A DNA stretch of 64,000 nucleotides. It comes from Streptomyces sp. IMTB 2501 (GTDB lineage: Bacteria; Actinomycetota; Actinomycetes; Streptomycetales; Streptomycetaceae). The translations under genes were made by a program, and so were the position numbers. This document shows positions 9,211 through 17,511 of this stretch, in pieces. The notes under the pieces were generated by a model that saw only the letters and a list, made by a program, of their open reading frames with translations, was not told the origin of the DNA and did no database searches. The stretch is from contig NZ_MQUS01000010.1 in NCBI RefSeq assembly GCF_001953885.1, positions 62,001 to 126,000 of the forward strand. Reading direction: 5' to 3'. Within the stretch, counting starts at the first letter, position 1, and every line of letters begins with the position of its first letter.

Positions 9211-9860
9211 CAGTGGGTGGCTCCCTCGGTGACCTTCAGGTCGTGCCCCGCGGGGGTGTGGGCGGCGGCGACCAGCAGGGCGCGCAGTCCGTGGGCGACC
9301 GTGACGGGCTCCAGGGCCGGGGCGGTGCCGTCCGTGACCTGTTCCGGCGCCCAGGGCACGTGCACGAAACCGCCGCGGGCGTGCGGGTACTCGGTGGCGA
9401 TGAGGTGACCCAGGCCGTACGCGACGTGGTTGCACACGAACGTGCCCGCCGTGTTGGAGACGGCGGCCGGCACCCCGGCCGCGCGCACGGCGGCGACGCA
9501 GGCCTTCACGGGCAGGGTGGAGAAGTAGGCGGCGGGTCCGCCCGGGACCACGGGTTCGTCGACGGGCTGGTGGCCCGCGTTGTCGGGGATACGGGCGTCG
9601 TCGACGTTGATGCCGACGCGTTCCACGGTGACGCCGGGGCGGCCGCCCGCCTGGCCCAGACACAGGATCAAGCCTGGGTTCGCCTCGCGGATGGCGTCGC
9701 GGAGGGTGTCGACGGACTTGCCGAAGACGCAGGGGAGTTCGACCGCGGTGACCATGAGCCCGGCGGGCGGCTCGGCGGCCACGAGGGAGGCGGCCTGCCA
9801 GGACGGGTTGATCGTCTCGCCGCCGAAGGGGGCGAAGCCGGTGATGAGCACGTGGGTCAT
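9210..9860 (-). CDS. pcp: Pyrrolidone-carboxylate peptidase (pyroglutamyl peptidase I)
   Basis: A 216-residue cysteine peptidase of family C15 that removes N-terminal pyroglutamate from peptides and releases 5-oxoproline in the cytoplasm. The N-terminus LITGFAPFGGETINPSW is the family hallmark. The catalytic triad is intact: Glu80 in GVTVERVGINVDDARIPDN, Cys143 in NTAGTFVCNHVAYG, and His167 in GGFVHVPW. Length is normal. It lies between the DUF979/DUF969 membrane genes and DUF2891 on the same strand, in a locus that also encodes the 5-oxoprolinase PxpABC, so product and consuming enzyme are encoded together. Confidence 0.95.
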   Translation of the reverse strand: MTHVLITGFAPFGGETINPSWQAASLVAAEPPAGLMVTAVELPCVFGKSVDTLRDAIREANPGLILCLGQAGGRPGVTVERVGINVDDARIPDNAGHQPVDEPVVPGGPAAYFSTLPVKACVAAVRAAGVPAAVSNTAGTFVCNHVAYGLGHLIATEYPHARGGFVHVPWAPEQVTDGTAPALEPVTVAHGLRALLVAAAHTPAGHDLKVTEGATH

Positions 9861-9939
9861 GGCACTTCCTTCACGAAAGGCAGGGGCCGGTGGGTGCTGC
9901 CCGGGAGGCGACCCCGGCGCCGGTCGGTGCCGGCAGCGG

Positions 9940-10914
9940 TCAGAACGCGAACACCGCCATGATCACGGTGGAGCAGACCAGGAGCGGGAGCGCCGTCGGG
10001 ATCTGGGCCTTGATCGGGCCGTACTGGTCCCTCAGTTCGAGCAGGGTGGCCGGGACGATGTTGAAGTTGGCGGCCATCGGGGTGCAGAGCGTTCCGCAGA
10101 AGCCGGCCAGCATGCCGAGCGCGAGGACGGCCGGCGGATTGCCGTGCATCTGCTGGATGAGGACGGGCCAGCCGATCGCCGCGGTCATCACGGGGAACGC
10201 GGCGAAGGCGTTGCCCATGATCACGGTGAACAGGAACATGCCGACGCAGTAGGCGATGACGGCGAGATACTTGGAGTTGTCCGGCAGGACATCGTGCACG
10301 ATCTTGCCGACCTGGGTGCCGACCCCGGCCAGCGCGAAGATCGAGCCGAGCACGGCGAGGAGCTGGGGCAGCAGCAGCGCGGAGCCCATCGCCTCCAGCA
10401 TGGAACGCCCGGAGTGCAGCGGCACTGACAGCTTCCGCTCGCCGGTGACCAGCATGCCGACGCCGAGGGCGACGAGGCAGCCGACGCCGAGCCCGAGGAG
10501 GGTGGCCTTGCCCGTCTCGAACAGGCCGGACGTGTCGAGCGCGGAGGCACAGACGATGGCGACGAGGGGGATCGTCAGGGCGGGGATGAAGACCTTGCTG
10601 CCGAGCCGGGTCGCGGAGGCCTCGCGTTCCTCGGCGGTGCTGGTGATGGGAACTCCCTTGCCGAGGAAGTTGAATCCGGCGAGCACGATCAGGGCGAGGA
10701 CCGCGACGCCGAGCGGTTGGGCGGGCAGGGTCCAGCCGCCGTTCTTCGCGGTGGCGTTGGCGACCCCGGTGCCGTACGGAAAGGTCAGCCCGAGCAGGCC
10801 CCAGAACGCGGCGGACGTCCACCGCTTGGGGTTGCTGCGGTCGGCGGCCATCTGCACGGCCATGACGACGAAGACGAGACCCACCAGCCAGTAGAGCCAT
10901 TCGACCTTGATCAC
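9940..10914 (-). CDS. DUF979 family membrane protein, probable 5-oxoproline permease component
   Basis: The 324-residue product is almost entirely hydrophobic, with about nine membrane segments, and carries DUF979 features (WLYWLVGLVFVVMAVQMAAD at the start, GNAFAAFPVMTAAIGWP, GFCGTLCTPMAANFNIVPA). DUF969/DUF979 pairs are known to cluster with pyroglutamyl peptidase and 5-oxoprolinase genes and have been proposed to carry 5-oxoproline; that function is family knowledge plus inference here. Start GTG 10914 overlaps the DUF969 stop by four bases. The gene is followed 79 bases later by pcp. Confidence 0.87.
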   Translation of the reverse strand: MIKVEWLYWLVGLVFVVMAVQMAADRSNPKRWTSAAFWGLLGLTFPYGTGVANATAKNGGWTLPAQPLGVAVLALIVLAGFNFLGKGVPITSTAEEREASATRLGSKVFIPALTIPLVAIVCASALDTSGLFETGKATLLGLGVGCLVALGVGMLVTGERKLSVPLHSGRSMLEAMGSALLLPQLLAVLGSIFALAGVGTQVGKIVHDVLPDNSKYLAVIAYCVGMFLFTVIMGNAFAAFPVMTAAIGWPVLIQQMHGNPPAVLALGMLAGFCGTLCTPMAANFNIVPATLLELRDQYGPIKAQIPTALPLLVCSTVIMAVFAF

Positions 10915-11630
10915 TTGTTGGTCTCCTTCGGCAGCGGCAGGTCGTGTTCGGCGGCGGCGAGCGCCATGTCCCGCTGCAGCTGCCGGTCCAGGAGCAGCAG
11001 TCGGGCGCCGTGGATGAGGAAGGCACAGACGGCGAGCGGTATCGCCCACAGGGCCAGCTGGGTCGGCTCCAGGTTCTGGTGGTACGTCGAGTTGACGAAG
11101 CCGGTGATCAGCAGGATCGAGCCGATCGCGATGAAGCAGTCCTCGCCGAAGAACACGCCCACGGTGTCGGCCGACGCCGCGTAGGACCGTACCTTCTCCC
11201 GCAGACGCTCCGGCAGCGGCGCGCCCGTCGAGCGCTCGGCGGCGGCCTCGGCCATGGGAGCGACAAGCGGCCGCACCGTCTGCGCGGGACCGCCGATGTT
11301 GTTCAGGCCCAGCGCCGCGGTGACCTGACGGACCAGCAGATAGACCGTGAGGAACCGGCCGGCGCTGAGGCTGCCGAGCCGGCCGATGAGCCTGCGCGCC
11401 TGTTCGCGCAGGCCGTAGCGCTCCAAGAGGCCGATCACGGGCAGGACGATGGCGAAGACGGTGACCGAGCGGCTGTCGGCGAAGGACCGGCCGAAGGCCG
11501 CGAGGACCTCCAGCGGGTTCATCCCGCCGATCAGTCCGGTGAAGACACCGGCGACGCCCACCACGAGGACGGGATTGCGGCGCGTGACGAATCCGAGGAT
11601 CACCACGACCACGCCGAGGAGAACGATCAT
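10911..11630 (-). CDS. DUF969 family membrane protein, probable 5-oxoproline permease component
   Basis: A 239-residue membrane protein with five or six hydrophobic segments. It matches DUF969: IVLLGVVVVILGFVTRRNPV at the N-terminus, TAALGLNNIGGPAQTVRPL, and GVFFGEDCFIAIGSILLITG. It is the first gene of the leftward operon (DUF969-DUF979-pcp-DUF2891) and is coupled to DUF979 by a GTGA overlap. ATG 11630 lies about 72 bases downstream of the transcription start predicted from the promoter at 11709-11738. It is presumed to act with DUF979 as a transporter of pyroglutamate. Confidence 0.87.
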   Translation of the reverse strand: MIVLLGVVVVILGFVTRRNPVLVVGVAGVFTGLIGGMNPLEVLAAFGRSFADSRSVTVFAIVLPVIGLLERYGLREQARRLIGRLGSLSAGRFLTVYLLVRQVTAALGLNNIGGPAQTVRPLVAPMAEAAAERSTGAPLPERLREKVRSYAASADTVGVFFGEDCFIAIGSILLITGFVNSTYHQNLEPTQLALWAIPLAVCAFLIHGARLLLLDRQLQRDMALAAAEHDLPLPKETNK

Positions 11631-11708
11631 GCGACGGCCTTAGGCGTGAGCGGGCGGGATGCCCGAGCGGCGCGGATCCGGGGGGTCCGAATCCGTGAGG
11701 ATGCACGG

Positions 11709-11738
11709 ACCCTAGGGGATCGTTCAACGATCGAACAA
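11709..11738 (-). promoter_or_regulatory. Leftward pxp promoter with operator palindrome in the spacer
   Basis: Read leftward, a -35-like TTGTTC (11733-11738) and a -10-like TAGGGT (11709-11714) are separated by exactly 18 bases. The spacer is occupied by a perfect inverted repeat, GATCGTT-C-AACGATC (11718-11732). A repressor bound there would block RNA polymerase directly. It would drive DUF969-DUF979-pcp-DUF2891. Confidence 0.65.
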
Positions 11739-11762
11739 GGCTTGCGCCACAAAATCTGCCCC

Positions 11763-11800
11763 TTGTCGGATCGTTCAACAATCGATTACGTTCAGTCGGG
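11763..11800 (+). promoter_or_regulatory. Rightward pxp promoter with matching operator; leaderless pxpA start
   Basis: TTGTCG (11763-11768) and TACGTT (11787-11792) are spaced by 18 bases. The spacer holds GATCGTT-C-AACAATC (11769-11783), one mismatch from the palindrome in the leftward promoter. The expected transcription start, about 7 bases after the -10, coincides with the GTG start codon of pxpA at 11800. No ribosome binding site is visible, so pxpA is probably translated from a leaderless mRNA. Confidence 0.62.
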
Positions 11801-12552
11801 TGATCGACCTCAACGCGGACCTCGGTGAAGGCTTCGGCCGCTGGACCCTCACCGACGACGACGCCCTGCTCTCCGTCGTGACCAGCGCCAACGTCGCCTG
11901 CGGCTTCCACGCGGGCGACGCCTCGGTGATGCGCCGCGTCTGCGACCTCGCCGCCGCACGCGGCGTACGGATCGGCGCGCAGGTCTCCTACCGAGACCTG
12001 GCCGGCTTCGGCCGCCGCGCCATGGATGTACCGGCCGACGAACTGGCGGCCGAGACGGCCTACCAGATCGGAGCACTGAGGGTCTTCGCCCAGGCCGCCG
12101 GCGCCGAGGTGGCCTACGTCAAACCGCACGGCGCGCTCTACAACCGCACCGTGCACGACGCCGAGCAGGCGGCGGCCGTGGTGGCCGGCGTGCGGCTGGC
12201 CGGCGCAGCGCTACCGGTGCTCGGCCTGCCCGGCTCGCGGCTGCTCGCTGCCGCGGAGGAGGCGGGCCTCACCGCCGTACCGGAGGCTTTCGCGGACCGC
12301 GCCTACACCCCCGCCGGCACCCTTGTGCCGCGTCGCGAGCCGGGGGCCGTGGTGACCGACGAGGACACCGTGGTCCGGCGCGCGCTCGCCTTCGCGGTGG
12401 ACGGCGCGGTCGAGGCCGTGGACGGTACGACCGTCCCGGTGGCCGCCCGCTCCCTGTGCGTGCACGGCGACACGCCGGGCGCCGCCCGGATCGCGGTGCG
12501 GGTGCGCGAGGCCCTCACGGCGGCCGGGGCCGAGGTCGGGGCATTCGCATGA
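11800..12552 (+). CDS. pxpA: 5-oxoprolinase subunit A (LamB/YcsF family)
   Basis: A 250-residue protein of the LamB/YcsF family, the PxpA subunit of the ATP-dependent prokaryotic 5-oxoprolinase that opens 5-oxoproline to glutamate. The family motifs are intact: IDLNADLGEGFGRWTL, SANVACGFHAGDASVM, GAQVSYRDLAGFGRRAMD and YVKPHGALYN. Length is normal. Its stop overlaps the pxpB start (ATGA), giving a coupled pxpABC operon. The GTG start follows the operator-bearing promoter directly and has no ribosome binding site. Confidence 0.95.
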   Translation: MIDLNADLGEGFGRWTLTDDDALLSVVTSANVACGFHAGDASVMRRVCDLAAARGVRIGAQVSYRDLAGFGRRAMDVPADELAAETAYQIGALRVFAQAAGAEVAYVKPHGALYNRTVHDAEQAAAVVAGVRLAGAALPVLGLPGSRLLAAAEEAGLTAVPEAFADRAYTPAGTLVPRREPGAVVTDEDTVVRRALAFAVDGAVEAVDGTTVPVAARSLCVHGDTPGAARIAVRVREALTAAGAEVGAFA

Positions 12553-13229
12553 CACCGGGCCGGTCGGTGGAGGTGCCGACGCCGAGCCGGTCCGTGCAGG
12601 TGCGGCCCGCCGGGCGGCACGCGCTGCTCGTCGAACTGCCGGACGCCGAGCGCACCGGAGCCTTCCACTCCGAACTTCTGCGCCGGCGCGCTGCGGGAAC
12701 CCTGCCGCAGGTCCAGGAGATCGTGCCGGGCGCGCGCACCGTACTCCTGGACGGAGTCGCGCACCCGGAGGAACTCGCCAGCCGGATCGCCGACTGGGAC
12801 GTACCGTCCCGCGCCGTCGACGCCGGGGAAGTGGTGGAGATTCCCGTGCGCTACGACGGACCGGACCTGGCCCAGGTGGCCGCCCTGTGGGGCGTCGGCG
12901 TCGACGAGGTCGCCGCCCGGCACTCCGCGTACACCTGCCGCGTCGCCTTCTGCGGCTTCGCCCCTGGCTTCGGCTACCTCACCGGCCTGCCCGCCGAGAT
13001 GCACGTGCCGCGCCGCGACACACCCCGCACCCGGGTCCCGGCAGGCGCGGTCGCGCTCGCCGGCCCCTACAGCGCGGTGTACCCGCGCGCCACCCCGGGC
13101 GGCTGGCAGCTCATCGGCACCATGCCGGACCCGACACCGTTGTGGGACCTCGGCCGCGAGGAACCGGCACTCCTCACTCCGGGTACGCAGGTGCGCTTCG
13201 TGGCGGTGACGGAGGACGGCACACCATGA
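12549..13229 (+). CDS. pxpB: 5-oxoprolinase subunit B (KipI family)
   Basis: A 226-residue KipI-type protein. VQVRPAGRHALLVELPD opens the N-terminal half, and the C-terminal carboxyltransferase-like domain carries CRVAFCGFAPGFGYLTGLP, RTRVPAGAVALAGPYSAVYP and GGWQLIG, which are the diagnostic segments. PxpB and PxpC together form a unit homologous to the allophanate hydrolase/urea amidolyase core and work with PxpA. Start and stop overlap the flanking genes by four bases each. KipI was first described in Bacillus as a kinase inhibitor; the operon context favours the oxoprolinase role. Confidence 0.94.
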   Translation: MTPGRSVEVPTPSRSVQVRPAGRHALLVELPDAERTGAFHSELLRRRAAGTLPQVQEIVPGARTVLLDGVAHPEELASRIADWDVPSRAVDAGEVVEIPVRYDGPDLAQVAALWGVGVDEVAARHSAYTCRVAFCGFAPGFGYLTGLPAEMHVPRRDTPRTRVPAGAVALAGPYSAVYPRATPGGWQLIGTMPDPTPLWDLGREEPALLTPGTQVRFVAVTEDGTP

Positions 13230-14083
13230 CCGTCAAGCTCACCGTCGTACGCTCCGGCGCCCTCACCACGGTCCAGGACCGCGGCCGGGGCGGCCACGCC
13301 CATCTGGGCGTTCCCCGCTCCGGCGCCCTGGACGCCCCCGCCATGAGCCTCGCCAACCGGCTCGTCGGCAACGCCTCCGACGCCGCCGTCCTGGAGACCA
13401 CCCTGACCGGCTGCGCCCTGCGCCCCGACCGCGGCGTGACCGTCGTGGTCGGCGGCGCGCCCTGCCCGGTGACGGTCGACGGCCGGCCGGCGGCCTGGGG
13501 CGTGCCCGTACGGGTGCCCGCGGGCGCCGTCCTGAACGCCGGGAGTGTCACGGCGGGCGTGCGCTCCTACGTGGCCGTCGCCGGAGGCATCGCCGTGGAG
13601 CCGCTCCTCGGCAGCCGCGCGACGGACCTGCTCTCCGGCCTCGGCCCGGCGCCCCTGCGCGACGGGGACGTGCTCCCCCTGGGCACTCCCGCCCGGCAGC
13701 CGGCGCTGCCCGACGCCGCCCTCTGGCCGGCGCCGCCCACCGAACTGACCCTGCCGCTGCGCCTCGGCCCCCGCGCCGACTGGTTCACCCCCGTCGCGCT
13801 GCGCACCCTCACCTCGGCGACCTACCGCGTGTCGCAGCACAGCAACCGCATCGGCCTGCGCACCGAAGGGCCGCCACTGGAACGCGTGTCGGCCGGCGAG
13901 CTGCCGAGCGAGGGCATGGTGCTCGGTGCCGTCCAGGTGCCCCCGGACGGGCGTCCGGTGGTGTTCCTGCACGATCACCCGACCACCGGCGGCTACCCAG
14001 TCATCGCCGTCGTCGCCGAGACCGCGCTGGCGGCGGCGGCCCAGGCGGCGGCGGGCACACCGATCCGCTTCATCCCGGGGTGA
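13226..14083 (+). CDS. pxpC: 5-oxoprolinase subunit C (KipA / biotin-dependent carboxyltransferase family)
   Basis: The 285-residue product matches KipA/PxpC: LTVVRSGALTTVQDRGRGGH, VPRSGALDAPAMSLANRLVGN, RSYVAVAGGI with SRATDLLSGLG, and HDHPTTGGYPVIAVV near the end. With PxpB it forms the ATP-using part of 5-oxoprolinase. It is the last gene of the tightly overlapped pxpABC operon; the FUSC gene follows about 55 bases later and may be read through. No residues typical of the family appear to be missing. Confidence 0.94.
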   Translation: MTVKLTVVRSGALTTVQDRGRGGHAHLGVPRSGALDAPAMSLANRLVGNASDAAVLETTLTGCALRPDRGVTVVVGGAPCPVTVDGRPAAWGVPVRVPAGAVLNAGSVTAGVRSYVAVAGGIAVEPLLGSRATDLLSGLGPAPLRDGDVLPLGTPARQPALPDAALWPAPPTELTLPLRLGPRADWFTPVALRTLTSATYRVSQHSNRIGLRTEGPPLERVSAGELPSEGMVLGAVQVPPDGRPVVFLHDHPTTGGYPVIAVVAETALAAAAQAAAGTPIRFIPG

Positions 14084-14138
14084 AGCCCCGTCCCGGCGGC
14101 GGCGTGCCGGGCCTTCGGGGGTGGGCGATTCTGGAGGG

Positions 14139-16325
14139 GTGGGTCGTGTCCCGGTCCGCCGGATTCCGGTGGACTACGCCGTCTCGGGTCGACAGGCGGT
14201 GCGCGTCACGCTGGTCGCCGCGGCCGGTTTCCACCTCTTCCGCTACGGCCTCGACCGCCCCGTGGCGGCGACCTACGCGCTGTTCGCCGCCGTGGCCGTC
14301 GGCGGACTCGCCAAGATCCCCGGCACCGGACGGCAGCGCGCCGCGACCGTGCTACGTCTGCTGCCGGTGTGCTGGCTGCTGGTCGTCGTCGGCACCTATC
14401 TGTCGGTGCGGACCTGGAGCGCCGTCATCGGCATGCTGGCGGTCGGCTTTGCGCTGGCCTTCGCCGCAGTGGGCGGCCCGCGCCCGGCGGGGGCGGTGCC
14501 GGGCCTGCAACTCCTCTACATCCTCCCGTCGTTCCCGCCGTACGCTCCCGGCACGCTCGGCGAGCGCCTCATCGGTACGACCACCGGACTGGCCCTCTTC
14601 ATCGCCGCCGAGGCACTGATCTTTCCCGAGCCGACGCCGCCTTCGTACCAACAACGAGCCGCCCACGCCGCGCGCAGCGCCGCACACTGCGCGACCCTCC
14701 TCGCCACACCGCCGTACGCGCTGAGCTGTCCGGACATCCGGGCAGCCGGGGACGCGAGCCTGGCGCTTCGGTCCCTGACGGTGCCGGAGGCGGAACGCCC
14801 GGCCGGACCCGGAGTGCGCGACCGCGCCCTCGCCGACACCGGCCTCGCCACGCGCACCCTCCTCAGCCGCCTGACCCAACTGCCCGCCCCGCCGCACGGT
14901 CACGCGGGCCCCGCGGCCACGGCCGTACTGCAGGCCGTGGCACGGCTGGCCACGGCGACCGCGACCTTCCTGGGCGCCGGGCCGTCACCGGTGGCAGCGT
15001 ACGAGGACCTCGCCGGGGCACGCGCCCGGCTGTCGGCCGTGTCCCTGGGCCCCGTCGGGAATCCCGTCCCGGGAACCGCACGCGCACCGGACTTCCCGCC
15101 CGCCGTACTGCGCCGGCACGCCGCCGTGCTGGAGATCGCCGACGCCGCACTCGCCATGGCCGCGGCGGCCGATCTGGCGGTACGCGGCCGGCACGCCGCG
15201 GTGGAGGTCGCGCAAAGCCGCTTCTGGTACGCCAGGACCTGGGCGCCGCTCCTGTGGTGGCACCGGCTGCGCGGCCATGCCGGGCGCCGCTCGGTGTTCT
15301 TCCAGAACGCGGCCCGCATCGCCCTGGCCCTGACCGCCGCCCGGCTCGTGGCGGGCGTGGACACACTCCCGCACGGTTTCTGGGCCACGCTGGCGACACT
15401 CACCCTCACCCGGACCACCATGGACGAGACCTGGCGCACCATCCGGCTGGCGCTCGCGGGCACCCTGGCCGGGGCCCTCGTCACCGCCGGAGCCCTGAGC
15501 CTGGCCGGGCCCCACACCGTCGTCTACGCCGTCGCGCTGCCGGTGTGGATGCTGTTCGCCTTCACGGTGGGGCCGGTCAAGGGCGTCGGCTGGGCGCAGG
15601 GCCTGTTCACCGTGCTCGTGGCCCTGGTGTTCGCCCAGTTGTCCGTGCCGACCTGGCGGCTGGCCGAGGTCAGGATGCTGGACGTGCTGGTCGGCAGCGC
15701 GATCGGCGCCGTCTTCGGGCTGCTGGCCTGGCCGCGCGGAGCCCATGACGAACTGCGCCACGCGGCCGCGGAACTCCTGCGCAGGGCTGCCGAGATCGTG
15801 GTGGCTACCGGTGCCTCAGTGGCCGGCGGGGGTGCGGTCGTCGCGGCGTCGGGGCAGTGCGGTCACCGGTCCCTGCAGCGCGCCGTCGTCCTCGCCGAAT
15901 CCGCGTACGCGCAGTTCCAGAGCGAGCCGACGCCCTTTGGCGGCACGGCACGCGGGGGCGTCGTACGCACCGTGGACTGGCAGGCCACCCTGATGGCCGG
16001 ACACCACACCCTGTGGGGTTCCGACCGGCTGCTGACGCCGCCGCTCACGGCACTGGGGCCCGCGGCCGCCGAGTCGGTCAGCGGGCTGGGGGAGCGGGTG
16101 GCCGGGCGGATGCTGCTGGTCTCGGCCGCGCTGGATCCCGGAGCGGACACCCCGACCGGTCGGATTCCGCTGCTTGACCCTGCCCTCGAAGGGTCCGTCA
16201 CCGAACCACCCGGCGCTCCGCGCCTCTACTACGCGACCGTGTCATGGCTGGAGTCGCTGATGACCGACCTGACACGGATCGCACGCGGCGGCACCGGGCC
16301 CGGGCAGGGCCGCCACGCGCCGTGA
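14139..16325 (+). CDS. FUSC family membrane protein (putative aromatic-acid-type exporter)
   Basis: The protein (about 728 residues) has two membrane blocks separated by a soluble helical region. The N-terminal block spans roughly residues 20-155, and the second block (RIALALTAARLVAG...GFWATLATLTLTRTTMDETWRTIRLALAGTLAG) spans about 390-530, followed by a soluble tail. This is the FUSC/YccS-like layout of exporters such as the p-hydroxybenzoic acid efflux pump. Several GTG starts are in frame (14121, 14139, 14169); 14139 is a compromise because none has ideal spacing from the GGAGGGG upstream. Substrate unknown. Confidence 0.82.
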   Translation: MGRVPVRRIPVDYAVSGRQAVRVTLVAAAGFHLFRYGLDRPVAATYALFAAVAVGGLAKIPGTGRQRAATVLRLLPVCWLLVVVGTYLSVRTWSAVIGMLAVGFALAFAAVGGPRPAGAVPGLQLLYILPSFPPYAPGTLGERLIGTTTGLALFIAAEALIFPEPTPPSYQQRAAHAARSAAHCATLLATPPYALSCPDIRAAGDASLALRSLTVPEAERPAGPGVRDRALADTGLATRTLLSRLTQLPAPPHGHAGPAATAVLQAVARLATATATFLGAGPSPVAAYEDLAGARARLSAVSLGPVGNPVPGTARAPDFPPAVLRRHAAVLEIADAALAMAAAADLAVRGRHAAVEVAQSRFWYARTWAPLLWWHRLRGHAGRRSVFFQNAARIALALTAARLVAGVDTLPHGFWATLATLTLTRTTMDETWRTIRLALAGTLAGALVTAGALSLAGPHTVVYAVALPVWMLFAFTVGPVKGVGWAQGLFTVLVALVFAQLSVPTWRLAEVRMLDVLVGSAIGAVFGLLAWPRGAHDELRHAAAELLRRAAEIVVATGASVAGGGAVVAASGQCGHRSLQRAVVLAESAYAQFQSEPTPFGGTARGGVVRTVDWQATLMAGHHTLWGSDRLLTPPLTALGPAAAESVSGLGERVAGRMLLVSAALDPGADTPTGRIPLLDPALEGSVTEPPGAPRLYYATVSWLESLMTDLTRIARGGTGPGQGRHAP

Positions 16326-16350
16326 GACGCGGGCGTGTCGACGACAGGCG

Positions 16351-17400
16351 TCAACAGGCGGAGCCGCGGCGCGCATCGGGCTGGGCGAGGACGCGCCGGA
16401 GCCAGCGGGTACGGGCCTCGCGAGCGTCCCGGCTGAGCGCCGCGTGGGGGGCGGCGGTGTCGAAGCCGTGGAAGGCACCGGGCCAGACGTGCAGTTCGGC
16501 CTGGCCTCCGGCCTGCCAGATCGCCTGGGCGTAGGCCACGCCCTCGTCCCGCAGGGTCTCGGCCGAACCGACCTCGAGGTAGGCCGGCGGCAGCCGGGAC
16601 AGATCCGTGGCACGGGCGGGAGCCGCGTAGGGCGGCAGGTCCGTCGCGCCGTACCGGTCACCCAGCAGCGCCTGCCACGCGGTGGCGTTGGACGTCCGGT
16701 CCCAGGTGTCGATGCCGGCCAGCTGGTGGCTGGAGACCGTGTCGTTGCGGTCGTCGAGCATCGGGCACAGCAGCAGTTGCCCGACCGGAGCGGGCCCGCC
16801 CCGGTCACGGGCGAGCAGGGCGAGCGCCGCGGCGAGTCCGCCGCCTGCGCTCTTTCCCGCTACGACGATCCGGTCGGCGTCGACGGCCAGCTCGGCCGCG
16901 TGCGCGGCCACCCAGACGAGCCCGGCGTAACAGTCCTCCACCGCCGCGGGATAACGCGCCTGAGGCGCCAGCCGGTACTCGACGGAGACCACCGCCAACT
17001 CCAGGCTGCCGGTCCATTCCCGCAGCAGCCGCGGAAGGACCGACCAGGCATTGCCCATGATCATGCCGCCGCCGTGCAGGTAGAACAACAGGGGCAACGG
17101 CTCCGCGATCCCGGCGGGACGCGCGCTCACGAGCGTGACGTCCGGACCGCCCGGCGGCCCCGGCACCCGCAGCTCCGCCACCGCGAAGCGGCCGTCGGCC
17201 TCAAGATCCCGCACCGTCGGCCGGGGCCGGACGGCCGTGTCCCGCGCCTGCCGGTCGGCGAGGTTCTCCGGGGTGAACGGCTCCCTATCCTCGTCCCCCA
17301 ACTCAGCAAGTACCGCAGCCAGTTCGGGGTCGAACGGCGGCGCGCCCCAAGCCGTCGCGACGGGGCCGGTCTCCGAGGGCGTGTCATCGGCGAGGTCCAT
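16351..17400 (-). CDS. Alpha/beta hydrolase, HSL-type esterase
   Basis: A 349-residue member of the hormone-sensitive-lipase family. The oxyanion-hole motif FYLHGGGMIMG and the nucleophile elbow VVAGKSAGGGLAAALA (Ser in GKSAG) are both present, with EYRLAPQARYPAAVEDCYAG between them. The acid/base part lies in YLEVGSAETLRDEGVAYA and the catalytic His in AFHGFD. It is a cytoplasmic carboxylesterase acting on short acyl esters by family. It is convergent with the FUSC gene (25-base gap) and divergent from the next gene. Confidence 0.9.
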   Translation of the reverse strand: MDLADDTPSETGPVATAWGAPPFDPELAAVLAELGDEDREPFTPENLADRQARDTAVRPRPTVRDLEADGRFAVAELRVPGPPGGPDVTLVSARPAGIAEPLPLLFYLHGGGMIMGNAWSVLPRLLREWTGSLELAVVSVEYRLAPQARYPAAVEDCYAGLVWVAAHAAELAVDADRIVVAGKSAGGGLAAALALLARDRGGPAPVGQLLLCPMLDDRNDTVSSHQLAGIDTWDRTSNATAWQALLGDRYGATDLPPYAAPARATDLSRLPPAYLEVGSAETLRDEGVAYAQAIWQAGGQAELHVWPGAFHGFDTAAPHAALSRDAREARTRWLRRVLAQPDARRGSAC

Positions 17401-17511
17401 GCGGCCCAGTCAATCACCTGCCGTCATGCACTGATCCTGCCGAACGCCCGGGCGACGGTGCCCGCCCCTGCCGCCTTGGCCGGAAGCCGTCCGGCCTGGT
17501 AGGCATGGCCT

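Noticed and set aside
9940..12156. One long minus-strand frame covering DUF979 and reading on to 12156
   Set aside because: Beyond the GTG at 10914 it becomes a shadow of DUF969 and of pxpA; the two membrane genes are in different frames with a GTGA overlap.
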